Source: Solenopsis invicta
Taxonomy: Eukaryota > Arthropoda > Insecta > Hymenoptera > Formicidae
Direction: 5' to 3'
DNA: 64,000 nt
Assembly (NCBI RefSeq): GCF_016802725.1
Contig: NC_052672.1
Span: 8,709,685-8,773,684, forward strand
The position numbers and the translations under genes are program-made. This document shows, piece after piece, positions 13,136 through 26,000 of the stretch (position 1 is the stretch's first letter; the number at the start of each line of letters is the position of its first letter). Below the pieces are notes generated by a model. It did not search any database and was not told where the DNA came from. It worked only from the letters and a program-made list of their open reading frames with translations.

Positions 13136-14064
13136 CGAGGTGTGTTCAAAAAGTATCGCGAATTTTGAATTTTCGCGGGTTACGTATATTCGAATTTCGA
13201 TCTTTTTGTGGCGTTATGTTGGTACTCATGTCTCTCACTTATGCCGACAAGCTCGGCCATTTTGAATGTTCACTTAATTGTTGACAGCTGCTTTGCTTGC
13301 ACGTGTTTTGGATCGTCTTCGATTTTTACCTATTCAAAAAAATGGATCAAAGAACCTGTATCAAATTTTGTGTGAAAAACGAAATTAAGTGCGCGGATGC
13401 ATTCCGAATGTTGACTGTGGCATACGGAGAAGCTACCTTGGACCGAAGCAACGTTTATCGGTGGTACAAAATGTTCTCAGAAGGCCGAGAAGATGTGAAC
13501 GACGAAGAGCGTGCCGGACGCCCGAGCACTTCAACAACAGACGAAAAAATTAATGAAGTGGAGAAAATGGTATTGGCCAATCGTCGAATCACCGTTAGAG
13601 AAGTTGCTGAGGACCTAAACATATCGATTGGCTCGTGCCATTCGATTTTTATCAATGATTTGGGCATGAGACGGGTCGCCGCGAAATTCGTACCAAACGC
13701 CCCTGCTCACACATCGTTGCTTGTGCGCGACTTTTTGGCCAAAAACAACACACTAATGATGCCGCAGCCACCGTATTCCTCAGATCTGGCCCCCTGTGAC
13801 TTTTTCTTGTTCCCTAAACTGAAGAGGCCCATGAAAGGACGACGTTACGCTACGCTTGACGAGATAAAGACGGCATCGAAGGAGGAGCTGAACAAGATAA
13901 AAAAAAATGATTTTTTGAAGTGCTTCGAAGATTGGAAAAACCGTTGGCACAAGTGTATAATATCTCATGGGGATTACTTTGAAGGGGACAAAATAGATAT
14001 TCATGAATAAATAAATAATTTTTGAAAAAACACAAAATTCGCGATACTTTTTGAACACACCTCG
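13136..14064 (+). mobile_element. Mariner element, internally deleted
   Basis: Terminal inverted repeats start CGAGGTGTGTTCAAAAAG at both ends (about 30 bases, nearly identical) and TA flanks each end (13134-13135, 14065-14066). Length is 929 bases against about 1.3 kb for a complete mariner. It carries a shortened transposase frame. It inserted into the left arm of the foldback repeat: removing it with one TA restores exact complementarity to the right arm. Confidence 0.93.
13342..14010 (+). pseudogene. Mariner transposase with internal deletion
   Basis: Open frame of 222 residues; an intact mariner transposase is about 345. The N-terminal paired-like DNA-binding half is present (HTH region, then RAGRPSTSTTDEKI and VREVAEDLNISIGS). 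The frame then jumps from AKFVPN to APAHTSLL, which normally lie over 100 residues apart. The lost part contains the first catalytic aspartate, and the second (the D before NAPAH) is also gone. The third block, SSDLAPCDFFLFP, remains. The deletion kept the frame open, but the D,D34D catalytic triad is broken, so it cannot transpose by itself. I chose the ATG at 13342, just after the 5' leader, over an upstream one because MDQR-like starts are usual for the family. Confidence 0.9.
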
Positions 14065-14625
14065 TATAATCAATATTCAAGAGGGAACAAAACTGGACAA
14101 ATAATCTCTGCCGTTGAAAAATAAACAAATTACATGAAGGAAACAAAAGTTATTAGTTAGATAACAATTCATTTTTATTATCTAACTAATAACTTTTGTT
14201 CTCTTCATGTAATTTGTTTATTTCTCAACAGCAGAGATCTCTGTCCAGATCTCTGCTGTTGAGAAATAAACAAATTACATGAAGAGAACAAAAGTTATTA
14301 GTTAGATAATAAAAATGAATTATTATCTAACTAATAACTTTTGTTTCCTTCATGTAATTTGTTTATTTTTCAACGGCAGAGATTATTTGTCCAGTTTTGT
14401 TCCCTCTTGAATATTGATTATATATGTTCTGTATTTGACTTTCAATGTTTCGTATAAATATATCCACGGTTAACGCTAAAAAAAAGAGTGTATTTTCTAG
14501 TTTATTTCCTATAACTTATTTATTCCGCGATATAATCAAGGTATGGATAGTTATAAAAAATTAAAACTTAAATATTAAAATTAACGAAAGATAAAAGGCT
14601 CGGATCACGTAAATCACAAGGAGAT

Positions 14626-14706
14626 TATTTGTCCAGTTTTGTTCCCTCTTGAATATATATGTTCTCTAATTGACTTTCAATGTTTCGTATATCCACAGTT
14701 AACACA
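14626..14706 (+). repeat. Extra partial copy of the foldback arm
   Basis: Directly after the right arm ends, the block TTATTTGTCCAGTTTTGTTC through CAATGTTTCGTATATCCAC repeats the sequence at about 14385-14475 in the same orientation, with small deletions. This makes a third, shorter copy and suggests staged duplication. Confidence 0.7.
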
Positions 14707-15329
14707 GTTACTTGTAAGCAGCGCTGTCAAAAACACTGAATTACAGCAATCGAAAATTACCCGTATAGTAACTGCAAATTGCCACAATTTTTTATTTATG
14801 GCTTCGGTGGTCTTCGTCGTGATCTGGTGGTGAGTCACTGTTTTAAATAATCTTATCAATCGTTTAGATTTTATGCAGAATTTTCCATATAGTTATAGAG
14901 AGAGCTTGCCATCTCCTCTATCATACACGGTGGAAAAGCTACACCATGGCTTGTGCAAATCGTGAGTGACTCAGCCGAATATCGGATCGACAATGGCCGG
15001 ACAATTAATTGTTATGATTATAATATGTTAGTCGAAATTTGTACTATGTTGAGAATGACTCCAAAGAGAGTCGAAACGTCCATTTTCTTTGATAACTGAC
15101 ATATAGAATAAACTTTTTCTTGTGCGCACTGATAACAGCGCTGACTCTCATTAGCCTTGACAATATTTTTCGTTTAAATCTCGAGAGTCTCTTTAAATTG
15201 TAAATTGCATTTGTAAATTTTTAATGTTATCAAATATGAGCTAAAATATGCTTTCTATTCAGAGATGTATGACCAATGGGTAGCGAGCTAAATATATTAT
15301 TATTATATTATTATATATGTACACAAACA

Positions 15330-15372
<43 letters not shown>

Positions 15373-17890
15373 TAAATCGTCTTTTCGTATAAGATCCCAA
15401 ATTACTTCAAAAATATTCAAATAATTTGTGTCATTGCAATCGCTATCTCTCTACATTCCACAATGTCAGGTAAAAATTCTCAAAAAAGCTGTTCCACGAA
15501 GAAAATATTTTCAAGATTTTCACATCAACGTAAGACACATCATAGAATGTCAGGCAACATGTCAAAAATACTTCTATGAAAATTGGTAGAAATAATAAAA
15601 ACTGCGACATGTTATATCGCGGATATAATCGCACTTCTGCTCACAAGCAGTGTGAATGAGTCTTTACACAAAGAAATTTAAATGGCTCTTAATCTTTCTC
15701 ACCTATGCATGTATAACTCGTTTGACAACATCAGCCATGAGGATTGTGTTGAAGTTTTTATTAAAGTTACATTCAATTTATTCACAATGGCATTTACAGA
15801 CATCACGTCATCTCGTGTTTTCGACTATTTTGTCGCGGCTATTGTATTTATAGTATTATTATTAATTAATTCAATTTTTAACAATAGATTTAATACAAAT
15901 TTTGTAAAAATAATTTTAGACAAAAGCTTTTTATTTTTTAAAATAATAATTATTTTATTTAATATTCATTGATAAATTTTAGTATTAAATGCAATTAAAT
16001 ATAATTAAATGTAATTTGATTCATAATTTAAAAAATTATTATCTCCCAAGTTTGTATTAAATATCTTCTCAATTTAGAATTTGTATTCTTTTCGTAAGAT
16101 TAAATTAAGATTCAAGTTTTTCAGAAATTTACTTTTGTGCCTATGACGTTTGCTTACGGTATCGATGGAGGCTTGGTCAGTGCAGACCAATAGCGTAGTT
16201 ATTTTCCTCGTACGATCGAAAACCGGTTATTGCTTAATCCCGCATAGCGAGAATAACAAAACGTATAGTAAGAGTATATATAAGACGTTCGAGGATATCG
16301 TACGAATATCAAGGTTACAAAAGAACTATTGTACTCACATTATACCAATGCGCGAGATGAGTTTGGCATGTTAATCGCAGATGAAGCAATGATATATAAA
16401 TGATTTTAATGACTGCTTCACATTCCTAAAATAAGAGAAGCTCTACAAGAAGGTAAAATTCCACTAAATGTCCACAGTTATACGGCTACTTGGAATTTAA
16501 CAACCGATTCTCGATTCTCGAATATTTCGAACTAATGTCATTCACTATAACAATCAAATCACTACGACATTTAACACAAATCTTATTTATTATTTAGATG
16601 TAATCATTAATAATTCACTAAAAAATTTGACTATCGAACGTACCTACAATCGTAAACGCAGATAGTACAAGTTACTAACTTCATCGTACCAATTCTGAGC
16701 ATACCAATGTAGTTGTCTTAACGTAGTTACATGGTGAACATAAAATGCATAATATAACAGTTCTGCTTTATCAATAGAATTATCTTAGCTATATATTATG
16801 CCAGCTCCACTTTTACCGATAACATTGCAAATCTGTACGTATACATATAGATATATGTATAATATTAAAATTATTACTTTATATAGCTTGCAAGAAATAG
16901 AATTTAAGTATAACATAGAAAAAAATATTACTCAGGTAACAAGTTGACGTTATTTGTCGTCATTTAGACATCAAAGTGTCGTCAAAGACGTTATTTTGAC
17001 GTCAAAATGACGACAGATTATACCAGCTTGCTATCTGAGAATTTGCGTCACCAAAAATTTTAGATACATGTATAAGCAATAAAGCAACATCATTCTAAAT
17101 ATTTTTGTATGACAGGTGTGTATATTAATATGATTTATCTAGTTTAATGTGTCAACTATGCATTGATGTTGTAATAACCACAATTTATTGTTAGAAGATT
17201 ATTTATCATAATAAACTATTCGTAAAGTTGAATCAATCGTAATACTATATCGTAATTGAAGCAGCAATTTCAGAAAACAAAAGCGATTCAAGAAGTGAAG
17301 TCATCAAAAATCAGTCTAAATTTTCAAAGTTTCTCTGATTAAGTTACATACATAAGTTTAATAATTTCACTCAGAATTTCTTAATCGTTCACCAGGTATT
17401 GGTTTATCAAATTACAATATATTTTTCCGTCTATTTCTTCTACTTTAGAATATGTACACATATTCCGCGACTTCGTTGTCCAGGAAAATTTAGGAACTTA
17501 AAAATTCCAAAATCTGATACTTTATATAACTTAATATATTTTATAGAATTATAGTACACATGCATTACAATTTTACAGTTGTGATGAACGTACTACAATT
17601 TTATAAAATATAATATCGAATTTTTCAGAATATTTTCGAATTCTTTTTTATTAAAAATTAGTTTAGTTGTTGCAACCAGATACCGTCATGGCTCCAATAC
17701 AAGTCATACAACCATTGTACTACGATTCAAGTAACCATAGTTGCTCCATGTTTTGTCATTTAATCTAATTGGCACCAACAGATTTTTAGGCCAACCACAC
17801 AATTTTTTTCCGTGAACATATCATTCAAGATTCCACACGTAAAAACATTTCAAAACTTCGAAAGAATCAGTATATAATCAACGTGACATG
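14707..17890. other. Gene-free stretch
   Basis: No coding segment could be supported. A (CA)n tract lies at 15321-15368. About 16150-16380 is less AT-rich and has a TATATAAG at about 16276, but no convincing open frame follows. Short GACGTCATTT-like words cluster at 16945-17025. Confidence 0.5.
15321..15368. repeat. (CA)n microsatellite
   Basis: Nearly uninterrupted CA dinucleotides, introduced by two ACACAAAC variants. Confidence 0.95.
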
Positions 17891-18059
17891 TGCGCTCTTG
17901 AAAAAATGAACTGATAAATGTTTCAATAAATCATTCAGTAATTATATCAGTAACTGATGATACTGCATTAGTCACCGATATATGAAATATCATCAGTTAT
18001 TGATATAGTAATCATTTCATTGAAACACTTTATCAGTTCATTTTTTTCAAGAGGGAGCA
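17891..18059. mobile_element. Hairpin MITE-like element
   Basis: GCTCTTGAAAAAATGAACTG at the left is matched inverted at the right (CAGTTCATTTTTTTCAAGAG). Pairing then continues imperfectly through GTTTCAAT and the ACTGATGATA centre. About 165 bases, non-coding. Confidence 0.65.
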
Positions 18060-19682
18060 TAGTTAAAGTGGAATTAATAGTTGTCTATTTTGTAAAGTAT
18101 TAGGAATCCTCAACTTTTGAAATCAATTGATTATTTCCTTTCCTTTTTCAAATATTCATTCGAGCGGGTTCCAAGTGTAATCAACCTCGTTAGCTTCACC
18201 AGACGTGTAACGCGGAAAACGAAAGGGAAGACGATTTTTCACCGATGTCGAATCATACTCATTCGGCGATCGGTAAGATTTGTGGGGAAAGGGAAGAATT
18301 TCCTGGAAGCGTGTCTTCACGGTGGCTGGACACGCACTTCGCAATTCTCTCCGTGTCCCTCCCGCCATCGCCCACACCATGGTACCCGTCATCTTCTCCC
18401 CTCAAGTTTGTGCAGGCCACCACGCTTTTGCGAACAGCTTCTTCAGTGCATTTAGTACGTAACGAGATCACGAAAAGCTAGACTCGTGACCGAGGAGACG
18501 TTGAAAAAGATCAGGCATGTGTATCTGTGTGTGTGCGCGCGGACTCCTGTAAAAAATACATTGTTTGTTTTATATATGAGTGTAAATTATTTTCAAGAAA
18601 CAAATTTGATTTCTCTTGGTGAATTCCGTTCTTGCTAAGAAACACAGAGTTCTTTAGAAGACGCTGACTTGGCGAACACTGCCGATATAGAAGGTAAATA
18701 AAACTTTATAAACAAAAAATGTTTGAACATTCATATTATTTGTAATTTTCTTTAAATAAATTTGACCGGCACAATAGCAAGATTGATACGTAGTTTTGTA
18801 TTAACTGCTTTAAATCATACTTCCGTTTCATAAAATTTTACTTATTATTATTATTATTTAATTATTTTGATAGCACGCCCAGCGGGAAAATTAAAGTAAC
18901 ATTTAAAAATGTTGATTTTATATTCTTTGAACGTTTGAAAATAATATTGTATACATTTTTGTATTGTAAAGAGATAATTTTATAATGATTTTTTCGAAAC
19001 ACTGTTAAAATCCATTTCCAAGTCATGGTCAAAGTTTATATTGTTCATTTTAATGTTAAATTACAACGTAATGTTAAATATGACACGATGTTAAAAATGT
19101 TACATATTATTGAATATTGTTGCAATAACATGGTAGTAATGATTTCATGCATTAGGTGATAATACATAGAAACGAAAAAACTTTCTCAGAGATAACTAAT
19201 TTTTCGATAGGTATATAATTATATAGAAGAATATTTTAGAAACTAAGTCAGAGAAATTTTACAATAAACAAGTTGCCAGAAATCTATATAGTTTTATATT
19301 GTTTAACGTTCTTGTGCGTTTTAGACACCTCGTCATACAAAGAGCATTATCTTCCTCATGCAGTTGCATAATGACGTAAAATTAGCATTTGAGATAGAAA
19401 ATGAGATGTACGCTTGAGGTCACTGACGGCGAAATATCAGGGAAGTGGGTATCACTTTCACTAAAATTGCATCCATACTTACTCGATGCCAAACAAACGC
19501 TATTGTTTGATCGAAATTCTGATCTGATCAATTTATGATGATGAAATCGGAAGACAATTCATGACAATTACCTGCCGATAATCTTCATTGTGCTAGTTAT
19601 GCCACAGTACTTATCAGTGCGTCTTTTGAATAATATTGTAAAAAAAATAAATAATAAATAATAATAATATCATATAATAATA

Positions 19683-19729
<47 letters not shown>

Positions 19730-21928
19730 GGGGGGGGAGGGGGTGATGAAATACTATTTGTTTTCTTAAAATATCTCAATAAATATTGACGCGACACAAT
19801 TCTTATGAATACCAATTTGTTAACACCATAGAGTTCTACCAATTGCTCTATAAGTAGAAGTTCATACAGATCATATATAATTTACAATTTACTAAAGAGA
19901 GAAAGAAAAACGCGTTTGCAAGATAGGAGGAGGGTCGTACTAACAATTAATGTCATAAAAGGCACTTTTAATCACAAAAAATCACAAAGTAATGATTCTT
20001 CATAAATCTTATTCAATAATAAGCACTATAAAACAAGGTTTTATGAACGTTTGTCTTAGAATCTATGACTGAGGAAAAACATTCCCTAACAGTACAAGAT
20101 ATCATATGAATATTCTAGAATACACATATCGTTCAAATATTTACTCATGACGTTTGTGACATTCGCGATACTCGCAACGTTCGTAACGCAAATAGCTCAC
20201 AACCATCTCACGACCTCTCGCTATATGATAAAATTTTCTATGCCGAATTCATATACATATTATAGTACACATTAAATTCAACTAAATTCATTTATTTGAA
20301 GCCGCATTCAAAGCCTTTAAGTTAGACTAAAATTAAAAAATTTATATCTAACACATTTCTCAAAATTACGTAGAGAGTATAAACTGTAAAAATCGTTGCT
20401 ATACTAAATATATAAATAAATGGTATATAGAATACTAACGCAAAACATAAAAGAAACTAAGACAAGGCTACAATATTAACATTGCTGTAATGCTAGAGGT
20501 TTAAACACATCTTTCGATAAGATACGTAAGCGTTAATTAATATACATGTATACGAAAATAATGAATACGTAAATAAAATTACAGAAAATGACAATAAGAA
20601 TAATATACAATTAATTATCTCGAATAGAAAGAGATGTATTATACGAGAATTTTCAGTACAAAGAAAAAAATGAGAAAAAGAGAAATATATGTTAGTTGTA
20701 AAAAGTAATGGATACTGTAAACTGTTAATGCTTCAATGAATACAATAAATCTCTTTTAACTAATTGTAAGCACGTGCCGCATACATATCTCTCTATAAGG
20801 CGTAATTGCAACTTGATTGCCTACCGACCACGTAATCACTTTCGATGTACATATTAAAATTTATTTATGGCAGTTTAAAGTTTATTTATAGTAATCTTAC
20901 ACATTTTAAAATATGAAATTTTATACAAGAAAACTGGTTAGAGCGGTTTCCAAGCCTCAGCAACTTTATAGAACATATCCGTACTTTTTTTCTTAGATCC
21001 GTATTCAGAACGCGCTTGTAAGGATGTTATCGTGTTTTTATTATTCTATCTTTATCATTCATTAGATGTAAAACAAGGACAGAACAATATAAAAAGTGTG
21101 CTAATATCTTTATGAGCGCGTTCTAAACATGTGCCTTAATTTCTAAGTTAGCTATATATTGTTTTGCTAGCTAGAGTATTGCCAATCTTTATATTACTCA
21201 CATTTATAATGTAAAATACTTACTAACCAATAGCTCATAAACGCATATTACATTTTTGCAATTGCACTATGAAAAGAGTCTTGCATTAATTAATCAATCA
21301 ATTGTCTGTTGAAAAACTGACAAATCAGTAAAGTCTATAAAAACGTTTCAATTAAAAAATCTCGAGTCTTATTATAATAATCAAAAAATCTGTTTGGTTT
21401 CATCAAAATGCACTAAATCATATAAGTCTTGTTAATATAATAAAATCATTTTTTTCAATAAACCACTAATGTTATTTTATCATCTAAATTCAGACAAAAA
21501 TTCGATGTTAATGTTTCAATTTTCTTTCTTCAATCTTACGGAAACATCTTTTGAGATGCGGAAATGGATGCATCAAGACGTGATCTTTTCGTTAGCGCAA
21601 CACGCACAATGCAACTTAGAATCGTTTTATCGTGGATCGCACTGTATCGACGTTATTCACGTGCGAATGGCTTTTCAGGCCACCCAATTGTTTCCTCCTT
21701 CTTCTTAAAGGCTGGCACATTACGAAATACGTTTCTCTGACAGGATTCGTGAACGCCTTTATTTTTCTATTAATTAACATTTGCGTTAATTGCAAGTTAT
21801 TCCTCACAATAATAATTACGCAAAATATTATTATCTCAAAATAGTGCGTAGTTATAACAAAAGCAAATAATGTGCTGCAAAACGTAAAAAATTAATGTTA
21901 TCTCTTAACTTCATTTCTTGTATACATA
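18060..21928. other. Gene-free stretch with a GC-richer island
   Basis: About 18150-18490 is clearly GC-richer than its surroundings and open in several frames on both strands. No frame has a recognisable family or splice partner, so it may be a regulatory island or an untranslated exon. The rest is AT-rich without supported genes. Confidence 0.45.
19687..19743. repeat. Compound microsatellite (TA)n(GA)n(G)n
   Basis: A TA run passes into GA and then an almost pure G run broken by one A. Useful as a landmark, and prone to assembly error. Confidence 0.95.
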
Positions 21929-22169
21929 CACAGAAAAAAATAGTATCAAATTAACAATTCATTGTTTCATATATAAGCAAAAATATAAAATTTTCCTGGT
22001 AAAATTTATAATCTTAAACAGACATAATTTGCTTACACGAAGAAAAGAATTTTCTTTATGTAAGCAAAATTATGTCTGTTTAAGATTATAAATTCTTCAA
22101 AGAAGATTTTATATTCTTGCTTATATATGAAACAATAAATTGTTGATTTAATAATAATTTTTTTCTGTG
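21929..22169. mobile_element. CACAG-end hairpin MITE, copy 2
   Basis: Ends CACAGAAAAAAAT and ATTTTTTTCTGTG, flanked by TA on both sides. Inner inverted repeats include TTTCATATATAAGCAA and AAACAGACATAATTTGCTTA. It is about 241 bases and aligns along its length with the element at 7863-8097. Confidence 0.8.
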
Positions 22170-23021
22170 TAGAAAAAAAAATATATGTATAAGTATAAAT
22201 GTAATTGTATAATTTTGTGTCGTTTCGTCATGGCAACGAAACAAAGGTGCTCCAACGTATTATATTCAAAGTACAATAATTCCCTCAAACTTTCTCCCTC
22301 TTCAAAGTGTGAATTTTTAATCCGACTCACCCTCCAGTTTTATTCGCCGGTCATCACTTTATACATCAGAAGCGCGCTCGCGCGACGACAATTATTACGG
22401 ACAATGATTGCCCTAGCGGTCTTTAACTTCGCTTACGGTACGGGACATCAATTTTGTCGTCTGCGACCGTGACGTGTGTACACGCGTACACAGTGCGTGG
22501 CATCGTGCTCAGGATACAGAGGCGTACCGTAACGTCCAAGGGCTTTTAGCGTCTAAAATCCCACCAATCGGTGGGTTATTTCGCTAACGAGATTTCTCAA
22601 ATCTTAGCCGCGCATTCGTCATATTCGCGGAAACGCTACGTAACTCTTGATATGTCGAAACGCGACACTCGTTATCATTTTCATAATGAGTCTTTTGCGT
22701 TAAGTTCACAAAATCACGTGTAAGAGCGACTTGACAGATCGTGACGGGTCTAAAGGAAATTAAGAAAGCTCAACTATTCTTATGTGTCATGCCATGTTGC
22801 TCAGTCTAAAAAAAAAATGAAGATTTAGACAGATTTTGAATAGGAATCTTAATTATCAACCTGTAAAGCGCACAATCTAGAAGAGCAAAAGTCATTAGTT
22901 TCTAACACCTGATTCTTTTATTCCTCCAAACCCACATTTGTCCGTTCGCATGCGAATGCACGCGTATTCTAGAAAATGCGGAACTGGTACTCGCGGTCGT
23001 AGACTACGGTCCAAATGCGCG
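22170..23021 (+). other. Upstream region of the Artichoke-like gene
   Basis: From about 22330 to 22700 the DNA becomes CpG-rich (GCGCGCTCGCGCG and similar), as expected of a promoter or 5' leader. No TATA box or independent coding frame could be supported. Confidence 0.45.
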
Positions 23022-26000
23022 ATGGTCAGGTCGTCGGAGGGCGGTGGGCTTCTGATAGTCGGCTGGCTCCTGGCACTCCGTTCCATCAGTGCCGGTGCCC
23101 AGTTAGATCCAGATTACGGATGTCCGCTTCAAGAAAGGATACTGCCATGCAGATGTTCCACGCGCGATATGGAGGTCCAGATATGGCAAGTTCACATGAT
23201 CGGATAATCTTGAGTGTAGAATTACGCGAAATGCTCTAAATATTGAATGCTCCAAACGCGTGCAGGTGTAGCCACAGTGAATTACCAAAGGTACTGGAAG
23301 GTTTGCAGGCAGTCAGTCACTATATGGATCGACCGGTAGACGAGCTGATTCTGGAGAACAATAACCTGCCAAGTCTACCCGGCAAGGTGTTTGCAACATT
23401 ACGAGTTTTACGCTTAATGTTGCGAAACAATCGCCTCGAAAGGGTGTCTTCCGGCTGGCTGGAAGGCCTACACGACTCCTTGCTAGAACTGTTCATCGTC
23501 GAGCCCGATCTGCGATCTCTACCCGTGGACAGTCTGGAGAACCTGCAGGGTATCGAAGCGATGACGCTGCAGAGTCGCGTGATGAAGCGACTGCCGAGGT
23601 TCGCCAGTCTGCCGAAACTGAGATACCTTCAGATCAACTCCCCAGCCTTGCTAGAACTCGTCCCGAGAAATTTCCGAGATGTTCCCAATTTGGAGCAGCT
23701 ACACGTATTGGGTAGTCCGAGACTGACCAGATTAGAGGCCGGGCTTCTTCGAGATCTGCCGCGATTGGAACTGCTCAACATCACTGATTCCGGAATCCAC
23801 TGGATTCATCCGCGAGCGATGATCAATCTGCCGGAGCTCAAGGAGATCTCGTTGGTCGGAAACGCCATAATCGATGCCGGTATGGTCGGTCGCGCGTGCA
23901 TGGATCTACCGTCGTTGTCAGTGATACGTCTGGATCGAAATCGCATCAACCGCCTGGGCGAAGGCTCCTTCGTCGATCTTCCTGTTTTATCGCGCCTCTA
24001 TCTGTCGCGCAATTACATCACCGAGATATTTGCCCAGGCTTTCCAGCAGGTGCCAGTTCTCAAGTCCTTGGATCTGAATCACAATCTAATTCATCGCATC
24101 CATCCGGAATTCTTTCCGCAGCGGACAGGAAACGCGTTGGAAGAAATATGGCTAATCAATAATGATCTTAGCCACGTGGCTGAAATACGATCGGTGTTTG
24201 AGGCTCTGCCAAGGTTGAAATTTCTAGACGCCAGTCATAATCAGTTAGAGGAAATACCCTTCGGTGCTCTAAGAGGCCATCCCACTTTGGAGAGGCTCCA
24301 TCTAAATCACAACAGACTAGCATTTTTGCAAAGAGAAACGTTCACAGCGATGCCGGCGCTCAGGGAGCTCAGGTTAAAAAACAATTCCCTGTCGAACCTA
24401 CTGGAGGCTCCTTTCTGGAATTTGCCAGCGTTAAAGGTAAAGTGCGTGTCAAATTCTTTAAATACTTTAGTTGTGGATTATGTGCAAGCATTCATTACTC
24501 TTCATTTTTTTTTATTAATTTCAAATTTAACTTCAACTTCTCTCTTAAAAATTAAACTGAATATCGCCAATCTTTTACTTCTACATTGATCGTAATCAAT
24601 ACGTAATTCCAGGGTCTAGATCTCTCGGAAAACTACTTTCGTCACATAGAACCACGCTTGTTCGCTAATCTGCCAAATCTTCGACGATTAGATCTTAGCG
24701 GTAATGCCATAGGACTCATTGAACCCGAGTCCTTTCTGGGCACTCCGGCGCTAGAGCACATCAATGTCTCCGGGAACGCTTTATCCGTAATTCATCCCAT
24801 GACCTTCCAACACTTGACAAACTTGTACGAACTGGACATCGGTTTGAATCGTATGCTGGAAGTGGTTCCTGGCCTACCGAAAGATATCGAACATCTTCAT
24901 ATGTCCAAGAACCGTATTGTCGCCCTGCCAACCGTATCTTCTCAGGATCTAGCACTACCTGCCCTACGATCATTGGATTTGAGCTCGAATGGGATTGAAA
25001 GAATTCTGCCTGGCACCCTGGCTGACTTGTCAAACTTGAAAAAACTGAATCTAGGCTACAACGCTCTGAGAATTTTAGACGACGGAGTTTTCGATGGACT
25101 CACAGGATTAGAACAGTTAGACTTGAAGTGCAATCGCCTAGTCACGTTGCACGGACGAAGCTTTCGACCTCTAAAATCGTTGATGGATGTGAATCTTCGG
25201 GGTAATCGAGTGGAGGTTCTGCGACCGGATATTTTTCAAGAGAACAGTAGATTGCAAAGAGTCGACTTGAGCAGAAATAATCTCGCACAAATTCCTCACG
25301 CTACCTTCACCAATACAAGGTAAGAAGTATGATAATTTAAATAATAATAAGTGTTTTGCAATTGCTTAATATATATCGACACATATGTACACAAGAACGT
25401 ACAAAGTGTAACATCGTGCACGATTCAATTGAAACAAAGTGTGTACTAATGTGCAAAGTTTCGGATAGGATTAGGATTATTTTTCAATACCATGTCCATG
25501 CCTTAGCATTTTTTAATTCCTGATCATGGTAGAGAAACTACGTTTTCAACATTTCAATCTCATCTATCACTGCCGCGGTTAGTAACTATTTAATGAAACT
25601 GGAAAATAAACTTACAGATGTGTAGTGTTGTATCGATGATTACAATTGGAAAGCACTTAATATGATTTTATATTAATAAATAATAAAATACGCTTGTAGC
25701 TGTTATTCCTAAACGAGGTACTTACATTGTAATGATATTGTTTTGCTTTCACGTACATATATTAAAAAATCACTTATATAGAAAGTTCCTATCTAAATAT
25801 CCTATTTCACCATTTAATTTAATTATCAAAATTTATCGTAATGTCAAACTTGTAGTAAAAAACATAATTTTCCTCTCTTCTGTATATTACTTTGGTCGCG
25901 TATTATAGTGGAAAAGTAGTTTCACTCGTGGTTACTTGGTTGCATCACTCTTAACTTGGTACCTAGAAAGTTCTTCGTGCACACGCTAATATCTCTTTCT

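Larger units (their letters stand above)
12933..14623. repeat. Large foldback repeat, interrupted by mariner
   Basis: The sequence starting CTCCTTGTGATTTACG at 12933 reappears inverted, ending at 14623. Arms are about 385 and 378 bases once the mariner (13136-14064) is removed, and the centre of symmetry is near 14245. Inside the arms a second hairpin unit (ACATGAAGGAAACAAAAG and complements) is itself repeated. No coding capacity. Long, nearly symmetrical arms suggest a Foldback-type or large MITE element, or an inverted duplication of one. Confidence 0.75.

Noticed and set aside
13297..13341. Earlier in-frame ATG for the mariner transposase
   Set aside because: The extra residues have no family resemblance, and the MDQR start at 13342 matches usual mariner starts.
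15040..15170. GAGAGTCGAAACGTCC-like text resembling the tail of some retroelements
   Set aside because: No reverse transcriptase or endonuclease frame lies nearby; the likeness is too short to name a family.
16150..16374. 74-codon frame near a TATATAAG word
   Set aside because: The TATA-like word lies inside the frame rather than upstream, and the protein has no signal or domain.
18117..18481. Overlapping open frames of 60-112 codons on both strands
   Set aside because: Open by base composition; no domain, no consistent splice sites, and the frames overlap each other.
24761..25033. Minus-strand open frame inside the LRR exon
   Set aside because: Shadow of the plus-strand LRR coding sequence, which is fully supported by repeat pattern and splice phase.
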